Below are positions 25,435-37,200 of a DNA stretch of 64,000 bases, piece after piece (position 1 is the first letter of the stretch; each line of letters starts with the position of its first letter). Source of the DNA: Tetrahymena thermophila SB210 (Eukaryota; Ciliophora; Oligohymenophorea; Hymenostomatida; Tetrahymenidae). The stretch lies in assembly GCF_000189635.1 (NCBI RefSeq), contig NW_002476162.1, positions 62,001 through 126,000 on the forward strand. The letters run 5' to 3'. The notes under the pieces were generated by a model, which was given only the letters and a program-made list of their open reading frames with translations, was not told where the DNA came from and did no database searches. A program made the position numbers and the translations under genes.

Positions 25435-28400
25435 TATTATTTTTTCACAGTTTAAAGTTTTGTCAATTTATTATTTATAATTATTTAATTAATTTATTAT
25501 TTTTTAAACAGAAAATGTTAAGCAAATAAATTAAATGCAGTTTATTTAAACAGAAAACTTCTTTTGTTGAATTTAAGTAATAATAGATGCAAATTGAACA
25601 TAAAATTAAGCCTTTTTATTTAAATGTTAAGAATTTATCATAATGAATTTCTTTTTACAATTCTATGAATTTTCGTTGGTTGATTTAAATAAATAAAAAA
25701 ATTTACATTGATTGTTAAATTTAAAGGTCATTCATTATGTGTTTGAATATTAAATTATTAGTATTTAAAATGCAAATACAAATTTCCTTTTTTAAAAATA
25801 TACTCGTTTATTTTATTGCTAAAGTATGTATAGTCTTATTTTTTTAAAATTATTTTAGCAACCCTATTATATAACATAAATCTTCATTCATTAAGATCAA
25901 TACAAAGCAGTTAATTTTTTTCAGCTGCTAATTAAAAATATTTTTAATTTTTTTATAAGTTTTTGTATAAAATATTATTTTATTAACTTTATGGTATGAA
26001 TAAAATATTTAAAACAACATATATTTTTAAAAGAAAACAGAAGAGAGTTTTAGTATTATTGGTAAATGTTTAGAAAATATATTAACATTTGAATTTATCA
26101 CAAAAAGAATAATAATTAATCTTTAATTTTCTTTACTAACCAAAAAATAAATAAGTAATCACTCTTTTTTAAATTTTGTAACATAAATTAATTTGTTGCT
26201 AGTTAGATAAGCTTCTATTTCTAATCTGAGTCATCAATTATATCTGTTAATATAATAATTACAAAAAATGTAACAATATGTATTTATTAGAAAAATAGAA
26301 TATATTATTTACATTAATTTTAGTAAAAGTAAGTAAATTATTTTTATCTGTCATTCATTTTTTAAAAATATTACTATTTTATTATCTCCTTCATTTTAAC
26401 TTTTTTTTTATCTATTATCATTTGATTATTGGCCATAATCTCTATTGTTTGTATTCTACTGAATTTTATTAAGCAAGAGAATTTAAAAAAGAAATTTAGA
26501 AGGAGAAAGAAAAATAGATGTTATTTTAAAATATCGTTATTAATTGATTTTTCATTTTGTTTCAAAAATTTGAAAAAATGTAAAAGTAAAATAATTAGCC
26601 TAGAAAAGCTATTAAATTAGTATAAATATTTAGATAATAGAAAATTGTTCTCGATATGTAATCCGATAAATAATTTAATTCAAAATATTTGGTCAATTTA
26701 AATTATTATATTTTTTTATTCATATTTTTCTTTATTCATAACTTTTTTGAAACAACATAAATGCAAAAATCTTGTTAAAAATTACTTTTTAAGTTAATCT
26801 TTATGATCAAAAACTCTAAACAAAATAAAATAATTATTAAAAGTTGGTTTTTTAATATTATATGGCATGGAGAATTTAAAATAAAATGGTATCATTATGG
26901 TTAAAATTGAAGAAAATAATAAAATTTAATTATAAAGATAATGAAGTAAATCATGTAAAGTTTCCAGGTTAATCTAGATATAATTACAATTTTTATATTT
27001 CAGTTGATTAGTTGGTTGAATTTTAAACCCCAATTTTGATTACAAATATAATTAGAAATTAAATAATAAGTAACATTCATAAATTTTTGAAAGAAATAAG
27101 CTTATTTCTCGTCACTTTTACAATCATGTTTAAATCCAAAAATATGCTCTTTTTTTTAAAATTATTTTTAATAATATTATAAAAAGAAAAAACTAAAAAA
27201 TAAATTGATTCTTTATTGATATATATTATATATTTAAATTCAGTAAATTTATTGTAAAATTTTTAATCATTTTAAAAAGTTCTTGTTAAATTGATCAAAT
27301 CTATATTTAAGTTTTCATTAAATAATCATATTTACAAACACCTAATAAATTATTTAAAATGATGATCAATTCGTATAAATTTTATGATTATAATTAATTA
27401 TATTTAAGGTACCCCAAATCCAAAGGGCATATCATCATATGAGTTAGTGTATTTAATTTATTTTTTTTTGGTTTTCAAAAAATTTATTATATATCGTATG
27501 AAATTCATTTAGAGGCAATGATATTAGTAATATTTATGTATTTTTTATTGAGATTTTAAGTCTTAATATTAAAAAATAATTTTCCAATAAAATTAGGTCT
27601 TAATTATTGAAGAATTAAAGTGTTTTTAGTTCATTCTTTTCAAATGTAATTTTTGTCCTATTCATTTTTTTAAGATAATTGATAATTTATTATTTATTAC
27701 TTTTTGAATTATTTTTTTATTTTTGAAGGTAATTTTTTACAGTTTTAAATTTTATTTTATAAGATTAAATGGGGAAACATAAAAAGATAAAATCAGATGA
27801 AGAAATAAAATTTGAAGGTTATTTTGAACTATTAACTTCTATTTGAAAGTGATTTTTCTTTTTGTTTCAAAAGACTATTTTAAAATAGCAACACTAAAAT
27901 TATTAGCCTAGATTAACAAAATAAATATTTGCTTAAAATTATAAAATAAAATAATTTTTTGAAATAGATTTTTAAATATTTATCAGCATATAAATTTAAA
28001 GTAGAATGATGGCAAAATGTTGAAGCCTTTAAAAATATTAAAATTCATTTTTTTAAAAAGTTAAAGAAAAAATGAGCTTACTAGTTATATAGCTATAATG
28101 CTAATTACTTTTTGATAGGCTGATCGAGCTTTTTTAACCCCATCCACCTATAGTCTATTATTAATGCAAATTTAAATTAAATAAATTTGCTGATAATCAT
28201 AATTTTCTGAAAGAATAATCTTCTTTTTTCTTGATAATTTATGTATATTTAAATATAAATACAAAAAGACGATCTAGTATTTTAGCTGTTTTGGTTAACA
28301 CCTTAAAGAAAAAAACTAAATAATCAATGATATTTGAATGTATAAATATTTTATAATATAAGAATTCCAAGCACATTATGTATATTATTAAATTTTTTGA

Positions 28401-28689
28401 AGTTTTTTAAAAAGCTCTGTCTAAATGAAAATTTTTCTAATTCGAAAAAATCAACATTGTAAAAATACAATATACATCAACAAATAAATATTTTGTTTAC
28501 TAATATAATAAGCTTCATTTTAATTTATTTTTAAAGAAATTACTAACTTCTCAAAGAGTTTTTTAAGTACTTCTGAGTAGTAATGACTTGAATATTATTT
28601 TATTAATACATGCTCAGCTCCATTCTAAATGCTTTTTAGATAGTTATAAAAATTTAATATTTGCAATAACTAAAAAATATTAATTATTT
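25435..28689. other. Spacer upstream of copy 2
   Basis: This AT-rich sequence is homologous to the other 5' flanks as far as about 27550. From about 27560 to 28560 it resembles 48420-49640, sharing for example a CATCCACC block near 28141 and 49185. That part belongs to the 3' side of the duplicated DLH-like unit. Short frames occur but are not kept between copies. Confidence 0.6.
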
Positions 28690-29460
28690 ATTTGTTGATT
28701 TCATTATATTTAAATCTACTTCAGCTTTCTTTGCTTCATTTTCTAATTTTTTAACCATTTTAGATTAGGTATTCCTTTAATCTAATGTTACACGCTTATA
28801 TGACTTTAAGCAGGAACCTTTATATTCTTTATTTGGTATTTTGTTTAGTCAGGAATAAAATAGAAAAGAGCATCTGCTCTAAAGACCAAACATCCTTTAA
28901 AAAAAAAATGAGAGTCCCACCTAAACAAAATCCTAAAATAGCTACTTTAATGAATCTTAATTTATTTTTTAAGTGATTGGTAGTCCTTTCATATCTGAAA
29001 CTGCACCACTCCAGACTAAATCTTAATAATAATAACTAGCTCACTATTAAACATTTAAATAAAATACAAATTAAATTTATCATAAATAATTATATATTGT
29101 CATACTTCTCCATTTTTAGCACAGCTCCTTTAATGATACCAGATACTAAAACATTAAATCCCTACGCAGCAACCTTATCTACTGTGATAGATAGTAAGTG
29201 ACTTGTTTAAACTCCACACTTGAAATAAAACTAACCTAAGCTAGATCCTTCATATTAAATAGCCTATTCTACCACTGTTTTTAGAATTTTTTCCTCTATA
29301 TACATCAAAAACAATAACAGTGAACCTTTTAGCAGAGAATTTATCAGTAGTAATGAATAATGACTGTTTAAAACCAAACCATTAGTCAAAAATCCCTTAC
29401 TATGTTCTCTTTGTTTAGCATGGAAAGTAATGTTGTGTTATCCTGCAGTAATAATATTAT
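28690..29460 (-). pseudogene. Dienelactone hydrolase-like pseudogene (two overlapping relics)
   Basis: On the minus strand several frames together cover the DLH family. At 29360-29240 a frame reads QSLFITTDKFSAKRFTVIV, then FDVYRGK, and ends in TGA. At about 29250-29090 a second, partly duplicated N-terminal relic reads SITVDKVAAQGFNVLV. At 29015-28820 the frame contains GFCLGG (28933-28916), the nucleophile-elbow motif in which Cys is catalytic in DLH enzymes. The C-terminal segment SKMVKKLENEAKKAEVD at about 28770-28710 sits in a different frame. Frameshifts near the T run at about 28900 and the duplicated N-terminus show that the gene is broken. Known DLH enzymes are soluble alpha/beta hydrolases; none can be made here. 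Confidence 0.72.
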
Positions 29461-30589
29461 TTGCATGCTTATCGATTAAAAAGCTAAGACTAATTTTTTA
29501 TTATTTAATACGCTTTTGATAAAAAAAAATAATTTATGTTAAAATAATTAAATAATTATTAAATATAAGGAATATTTTATAATAAATGTCAAAAAAATAT
29601 AAAAGATATTATTTTTTTGCTCTTTAAATGTATTGTTAGCATAGATATTTCATTCCTTCAATTTTTTCTCTGATCTAATAAAATAGATCAATAATTAATA
29701 CAAATTAAGATTCTTCTAAAAAAATAAAATAGAAATAAATATCTATTTTTTAATTTTAAAACTTTTAGAAATCTTAAAATACTTAAAATAGTATTGATCA
29801 GATCCTTAATGTCTTAATAAAATAAATTAATAGGTTATATTTTATCTTTTTTATTTAAGATTGGTTGAAAGAAAAGTATTGTATAAACATAAATTACTTA
29901 ATTTAAAAGTAACAACCACATTGAAAAGAATTAAAAATTATCTTTTAATTCTTCTAAATTCTTTAAATCTTCTAAATTATTATGTAAGCTAATAACTTAC
30001 ATCAAAATAAAAAAATTCAAACAGCTTAATACTATTATATTAATATAACTTTTAGATATATCAAATTCAATATTTAAAATTATTAACAAAAAGTATATTT
30101 TATCTAATTAGTTTATTTTTGTAAAACAAAATTAAAAAATGTTAATTTAAACCTTTTTTAGTAAAAGCAAAAAAAATATTTTGGAATTGAAAAGCAATTA
30201 TAATTTTAAGCTTTTTACTATTTTTATTAATGAAATTGTAAAATTGTAGATATGAATACTACATATTCTCATTAATTAAGCCTAGTTTAATAAAACAGTA
30301 TTTCTTCTCAAAAATTGGATTTTTTACTAAAAGAATAGATAAAACAAAAAAAGCAAAAATCTTATTGATAATTAAACATACATAGTAAATTAAAATTTTA
30401 TTTAATTATTTAAATATATAAAATTAAATTTTATTTATGATTAAGTAACAATTAAAACTTTTGAAAATATTTTTGATTGTTCTTTTTATATTTTATTGAA
30501 ATTAATTTAAGTAAAATTATTTTAAAGCCTTAATCACTATTAAAAAATAAAAAGTATATGACATTATGTAATTCAAAATAGTTAAATAT
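29461..30589. other. AT-rich spacer, homologous to the left edge of the window
   Basis: Positions 29480-30150 match 220-960 with many small indels. From about 30160 the similarity ends, and sequence unique in this window begins, carrying the RING-like and pepsin-like genes. I see no gene here. Confidence 0.55.
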
Positions 30590-31569
30590 TTTGTTGCTTT
30601 AGAAACGATTTTACAAGATACTTTTTGGTCAATCATGTCTTCATATTTGTTGCAAACAAATGTAAAGCATTTTTCACAAATAAAATTAACCAGTTACTTT
30701 TTTAGGCATAAATTTGATGTTACTTTATCATATGATCTCTAAAGCTGTTGAGTTTCTGCCAGCCCTACATATGTATTCTAAATACATTTTATTTATATTT
30801 ATCTTCAAGGTAAGCAATTTTCTATTGTTTTTTGCTTCTAACTCTGTTAGGGCTCCTTCAAAATCTTTTCTTAAGCTTGAACATACTACCTAATTAGATA
30901 TTGAAAGCTAAACACCAATCCTTTCTAAGTCACACCTTTAGCAAAAAGTAATATATTCATTTTAACTTAGCGCATCTTTCTCTATCTCATAGGTATTTAT
31001 ACATTTAGAATAAAATTATGTAGAAGCATCACAGCACATATAACATATAAATTTTTCACATTAATTACACTAATTACCACTATATTAGTCATTTTTTATC
31101 TATCTGTTCAAAATTTATACTTCAGTTTCTTTATATTCAAGAATATAAGAAGTTTCTTAGTTATCTGCAATCGTCTGGCTCATTAAAATTTATTTAAGCC
31201 TAAATTTTAAGCATAATGTTACTTTGCAAATGAGACAAAAATGCAGTCCTTACCTCTCCCAACTTTAAGAACATTCAACACATAAAAAATGTTTGCAACT
31301 ATAAATAGAAAGATCAACACCTGCCCAATAAAGCTACTCAACATCTTATGAGCAAATACAGTATAAAATTATTTGAGAGCTAAATTAATTATTTGAATAT
31401 ATTATTTTATCTAAAACTACATAGCTTTGAAATCAAAGCTTTTTGGCTGAATTCTATTCGATTTATTTAATACTCACAAAAATCGTATTAATACTTTTAA
31501 TTATTTTTGTTTAAATACTTATTCTATGCCCAATTTATTTAAATTATGTATGAACTCAGAGTAGCCCAT
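30590..31569 (-). pseudogene. RING/B-box-like zinc-finger protein gene, apparently frameshifted
   Basis: The best start is ATG at 31569. Exon 1 (31569-31478) joins exon 2 (31424 onward) through a 53-nt GTGAGT...AAAG intron. The uninterrupted frame ends at TGA 30730-30728, giving 262 aa. It holds a RING-like pattern: YCIC, then SCKHFLCVEC, then FCLIC. RING fingers bind two zinc ions and usually mark ubiquitin ligases, but the first pair here is C-x-C rather than C-x2-C. A second Cys cluster follows (CNQCEKFICYMCC, later FCQRC). Past the T run at 30828-30833 a coding-like frame (AYLEDKYKQNVFRIHM) continues in another register. After a second T run (30698-30703) another register shows FICEKCFTFVCNKYED. 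This suggests two single-base losses in homopolymers, or read errors. No other copy is seen in the window. Confidence 0.6.
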
Positions 31570-31829
31570 TTTTATAAAGCTTTTGCAATTTTATTTTTCT
31601 TTCTGTTTTTGCTTTTTTGTTTTTATAAATCTATCTTTTTTTTATTAAATTAATATTTTTTATGATTAATTGGTTCTTATAAATATTATTTTCGATTTTT
31701 TCCTGTTATACATATGTATAGGTAGTAAAAGCTTTTAAAATAATAAATTAGATGAAATGATTAGAAAGTTTTAAGTATAAAAACAAATATAATTAATATA
31801 AAAATAAAAAGATTATTTATTATTTAATT

Positions 31830-33071
31830 TCATAGTGTTTTATATTTAGGATTATAAATGATAGATACTTCTCCTTTCAATTATTTTTATTTTTGAATGA
31901 ATTAAAAAGCAGTAAACACTAATAATGTAAAACCTATTGAGTTAAAGGAAGAGAATAAAATAATAAGGGCTTTCAAATTCATGTGTTTAACTGTTTTAAT
32001 TCCATTAAACCTAAGAGAATTATTTTCTTTTGAAAATAATATTTTGGCATTTGCATATTTTATTAATTAAGAAACAAAATTGTAATTTCTATAATTTATT
32101 ATGTTAATTTAACATTTACCTTATATCTTTCCATCAGATGTTTAGTATGTTTAATAGTTAGTATACATATTTGGGGTAATTTCAAATATATATTCTTGTG
32201 AAATAAACTTGAAGGTAGGCAAAGATTTAACTGTTTAACACTAGCAATTTTCACAATTTGTTAAATCCTATCTTTACACTTTCTAAAAATACTTTGAGTA
32301 TATCTCTTTAGGGATGTATAATTAATTTTGAGATAACTCAATAGGATCAAAATTGACTATCCTGAGTTTTAATTAATCCGTAATATCTTAGTTATTTGCA
32401 TAAACTCCATATATTTTGATATTAAATGAGCTGTCACCTACCAAAGAATCTTCGGGAGAGCTAAAAATTAGGTTATTACTTCTGTCTAAGTCGTAAACTA
32501 TATCTATTTTTTAATTTTGATGTTAGGATTTTTACAGCAAGTAATCACTACTTTAAATTATGTCTTGCTCCTTCATGTAATCAAAATAATTATTATCCTT
32601 TCTATTAAAGAGTGTTACCCCGTTTAAAAACTAGAATGGTAACCTAGAAGGATCATTTACAACACAAGGAAATGAGTATTAAAATTATTTATCTCCAATC
32701 TTCATAACATCTTAAACAATATTTCCAACAAATTATCCTCCATAAACAATATTAGATTAATAGTTCTATCCAATTTAAGCTGTAGAACTAGTGTGCATAT
32801 TATACAACGTGAGGTCATAAGGTTTTATCTAATTATCATAGTACTCTGGATCGTTTACTTATATGCTAGAGTCTATAATAAACTATCCAAGATCTGAAGA
32901 GCCTGACTATTCAAACAAGACTAATATTTACTATGTAACAGGTGGAGTTCCAAGTTATAATGTAATTTTTTTTGATTTATTTGGAGTGTTACCATCACCA
33001 AGCATTTCCATTTGTAATATACCTTCACAAGCAACTAAGCTAATATACAAAAAGAAGAATATCAAATTCAT
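31830..33071 (-). CDS. Pepsin-family (A1) membrane-anchored aspartic protease homologue, probably inactive
   Basis: A single 1242-nt frame with TAA/TAG as Gln encodes 413 aa. The ATG at 33071 begins a signal peptide (NLIFFFLYISLVAC). Residues about 36-60 read ITLQLGTPP...LVLFEQSGSSDL, aligning with the pepsin N-lobe I-G-T-P-P...F-D-T-G-S-S segment. NIVYGGQFVGNIVQD aligns with the flap region. IVNFDPIELSQNQLYIPKEIY (about residues 239-259) matches the second-lobe I-V-D-S-G-T...P-x-x-Y region. LPTFKFISLEYIFEITPNMY fits the usual P-x-x-x-F...P-x-x-Y tail. Both catalytic D-[TS]-G triads are altered (E-Q-S-G-S and F-D-P-I), so proteolysis is unlikely. A hydrophobic span near residues 375-400 precedes a short basic tail, suggesting a type I surface or vacuolar protein. 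It lies between giant-gene copies 2 and 3. A 31-nt intron near 32119 is possible but not needed, because the unspliced frame stays open and pepsin-like. Confidence 0.8.
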
Positions 33072-33103
33072 ATTTTCACTCACTTTAATTTATATCTATT
33101 TTA

Positions 33104-33472
33104 TTTAATTATTTTCTTATAATCAAGTTATCATTTATTATTTATTTAGCAATATATATGTGTTTTAATTCCTAGTCATAAGCTTGTCTATTAATAAATA
33201 GATGTTCCTAATCTTCTTTTTGATCAGCGGGTTTACTTTTTCTAATAAAATATAAATTTATTTTTACTGCTTTAATTTTCCATTATTGAATTTAATTATT
33301 TTCTTCTTAATCAAGTTATCATTTATTATCTATTTAGCAATAAATAAGTGTTTTAATTCTTAGTCATATATACGTTTGCCTATTAATAAATAGGTGTTCC
33401 TAATCTTCTTTTTGATCAGCCGATTTACTTTTTCAAATAAAATATAAATTTATTTTTAGCTGCTTTAATTCT
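33104..33472. repeat. Direct tandem repeat of about 180 bp, two units
   Basis: The units lie at about 33104-33280 and 33291-33472. They share long stretches such as AATCAAGTTATCATTTATTA, CTATTAATAAATAG, CTAATCTTCTTTTTGATCAG and AAAATATAAATTTATTTTTA. They differ by scattered substitutions and small indels. The first unit begins just 5' of the pepsin-like start codon, so the repeat covers its 5' leader or promoter region. Confidence 0.85.
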
Positions 33473-34261
33473 CTACTTTATATTTTTATATCATTCATTC
33501 TATAAGTTCATTAAATAAAAACGTTTTTCTTTCATAAAAAAGTGATCTTAAGCTTACAATAAGTAATAAATTATTTAAAAATACAGCAAAGTTACATTTA
33601 TAAAGCATTAATTTTACTTTTGATTTTCTGATAGCTAATAAAATTATTTAGATTAGAAATATAGCATTTAAAAAAATGGCTATTGCTGCTAAACAGCACA
33701 TATTCATTAATTTTGAAAAGTAAATAAAACATTTCTTTTATTTTTATTACTTTATTTGTATTTATGAAATAAATTAAATTTGTAAAATGAATGTGCGCGC
33801 AAAGGAATATTTAAGATTTAAAAAGGAGGGCAATTATGTAAAAAATAAAAATGTTTTAATAGTTTTGTAATGTATTTTATTTTTTAAATTTTATAAAATA
33901 TGGAGAGAATAAATTTTAGAAATAATTAGTTAGAAGTTACAGTATAATATAATTTATTAATAAATTTATCAAATATCTCATACAAAAATATAGAAGTATA
34001 AAGAGTCAAATACAATTAAATTAATATATACTTAATCCCAATATAAAATTACTAAATAATATATATATATATATATATAAATCATGCGTTTAGCTTTTAT
34101 TAAGAAAAAAGCTCTCAATTATCTTGAGTTTATTGAGACTCAAATACATTAATGTTTTTAGATTATCTTTTAGTAAATAAACTCATTGGAGACCTTGCGA
34201 TACTGTTTTCATCAAAGTAATCTTTTTTATTAAATAAATGAACAAAAATTTAATGATTAAA
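33473..34261. other. Spacer and 3' flank of copy 3
   Basis: No gene is supported. A GTGCGCGC-type motif near 33792 is unusually GC-rich for this DNA. From about 33880 the sequence is the conserved 3' flank of the giant genes, including an (AT)n tract at about 34061-34079. The strip 34140-34261 corresponds to the C-terminal tail coded by copies 1 and 4, which lies beyond the earlier stop of copy 3. Confidence 0.55.
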
Positions 34262-37200
34262 TCAATTTATACTTATAAATTCATCATCCGTTTTAATGAG
34301 TTAGAATTTCTCTATTTTTAAATTATTTCTCTCACTTGATTTTCTTCTACTTATTTTACCTTTTTAGTTTTAAAAAATTTAATATTAAAAAAAATTTATT
34401 TTCTTACTTTGAAGATTAATTTCTGAAATGTTTTGACATTTTTAAAAAGAGCTGCTTAAACCGTATAGAGATGTTTATTAATTCATCTATATAATTAAAT
34501 TTTTATTTTATTCTTGTTCTTCAATAATTTCATCAGCTTAATCATTATTTCGTTGTTTACTGGAATTTCTTTTCTTAAGTTTAATATATTTAAATACTTC
34601 TTTTTAAAGCTTGCTCCATCTTTTCATTACTTATAATTGATTGGAGCTTTATATGATTATTTATGATGTTAAAAATTTAGGAAATACATTTTTTATTTTA
34701 ATTAGCAGCAAATGAAACAAATTTCTTTATTGAGGATCTAAAGGTATTTCTCTCAAAATTACTTTCAATAAAATTCTTACAATAAACAAAAAGTTGAAGA
34801 AGAAAATAATTATAGTAAAAATACTCTCCCAAACTGTATTTCCCATAAGATTGATTATTATTGCTAAGACAATAGAATTAAATTATAGAACTGAAGCCAT
34901 TAAATCTAGATTATTTAATTAAATATTGCTATATGGTTTACTAAAGAATGATGCTAAACCATAAATAAATAATACTGATAAAGAAACTATAGCTTTATAT
35001 CCAATATTATCAAAAAAGGTGCAAAGATAAATTAAAGATTTTTAAGTAGTCTTTATTATTTCCCAGTAGTATTTTTCTTATCTATACTCATAAAATAAAA
35101 TGCCATAAACTTTTATATTTTCAATTTTTGTAAGGCTAGTTCTTTTTTGTTTTAGCTTAAAAAGGAAAAATAAAGGTAAAAGCAAATAGAGTAACACTAA
35201 TGAAGGAATCAAAATAAAAAATATATTTTATTAATGGTCATCTCCAAAGCAGAAATATTATTTATCTGTTAAAACATAAGAATAATCACCAATTTAAACA
35301 CAGCTAAGTTATTAGACAAAATAATTAATAAGGCTTGGAGAAAAGAAAAGCCATAAGAAGATAAATGAGCACTTTATATCATAGATATACAATCTGTAAT
35401 AATTAAATTTGCATTTTAGTAAAAATATACCTAAAGCAAATATAAATAAGAAAGTTAAAGGAATCAATATCCTTAAAATTGATCTCCTTGTTAATATATT
35501 TCCTATTTCTAAAGAATTAATCAAAATACAATCTATTGACATCCTTTAAATTAATATAATAATATTTATTTTTTAAAAGGGGTAAAAAAAATTTATTTTT
35601 TTATTTTAATTCCAAAAATAAAGTAAATTTTAAAAATTTTTGATTTATAATTTTGATGAATTTCTAAAAAAAATAAATTACATTGAATCCGATGAGGAGT
35701 CTCCAAAAATACCAATTACTTATTTGATATAATAAGAAAAATTTGTAAATTAGAATATGATAGTAATAATTTGAGCATAATTGATTAATATCTTAGTAGC
35801 AACTGTATTCTAATCAGACTCTGATGATTTGCCAATACAAATAAAATTTAATCGCTTGATATACAAAAAAAGGCATTTTTGAGTAGTGAATCTTTATATT
35901 TTCCTAAAACAGAATGATAAATAGCACAACATTGCTAAATATAGAAGGAAATAAGAAATAATATCTATATCATTATCTTTGCATTTCATACAGCTAAGAT
36001 TATCGCTTTTAGAATATTAATCTCCCCATAATTAATTATTAATGTCACAACTTTCACATAATGCTCCTATATGACCAACTCTGCAAATTGATTTTTCAAA
36101 TTATTCTATAATAAAATTATTATAATTTAATATTATTAAATTTTAAGCATTTACCTTAATGCATTTGGGTAGAAAAGTTATAATTCTACTAATTTTATGC
36201 TTATATGCAGTTAGAAGGATTAGAACATGCAAATACCTTGCTCGACTGTGGATTTAATCTCCAGTATCCATCTTATAGAACTATTATATCTTTTTCACAA
36301 TAACTAGCTTATTCAGGACAACGGCTGCATTAATTAGTCTATGAATCAGAAAAGCTGCTTATAAAAGAATACGTTCCTATTTTTTTTTATAGTATTAAAA
36401 ATCCTAAAATATTTTTTTTATTTATTTTTATAGTTTTAATCTTTTTAAATGTTTATGTAATCGATCTTATAAAAAATGATTTTTAAAATGAAGCATATAA
36501 TTATTATTGGATTTTAGAAAAAATTTTTAGCAAATATTATTTTTACCTTATGGACATTCATAACATTAAATGAGATTAAATTCTTACTTAGGAATTTACC
36601 CAACTTAGCATGGCAAAAAGTTTAATTAAATATTACTTTCTACTGAGCTTAATATGAAATAGTTTTATTAAAAATCATAAATTGGTACCTTTGAAGAAAG
36701 TTAAATTTATAAAAACTAAGTGCTAGAAGGATTGGATGTTATTTATGGCTAAAAAGTGATATAATTATTATAAATTTAAATTCCACCTTAAATGTGCATT
36801 TTCGACTCATCTTAGTTTACAATAAGAATATCATATCCTTAAAATTCTTTAATTATATATTCATGAATTTTATTAGTTTCAATATTTAAGGGGTAATTTA
36901 CTACTTCTTCAAATTCATCAACCAAATAAAATATAAGAGGTTAACTCAAAGTATTTCCAGATACCAATTAAGATAACATTTAAGTATAATTCATTTGAAA
37001 TTTTATTGATTTTGGATAAGAGGTAATTTATTAGCCAAACAAAAGAGCCTTGTTATTAAAAATTTAAGATTATTAAATATCAAGATGGCGATATTTATAC
37101 TTGTTATCTCTATAAATTAATGAAGAATTCATTCCTTAGTATCTGATTCCACCTCCGATTACTGCATAATTAAAGGAAATTGTACAATTATTAAGATAAA

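Noticed and set aside
28785-28976. A plus-strand 63-aa frame
   Set aside because: Antisense to the GFCLGG region of the DLH-like pseudogene; no support of its own.
32089-32119. A 31-nt intron in the pepsin-like gene
   Set aside because: Splicing gives a short tail with no family resemblance; the unspliced frame gives a Cys-bearing C-lobe end plus a membrane span and a length divisible by three.
32863-33108. A plus-strand 81-aa frame
   Set aside because: It is antisense to the signal peptide and N-lobe of the pepsin-like gene, which has a recognised fold and a much longer frame.
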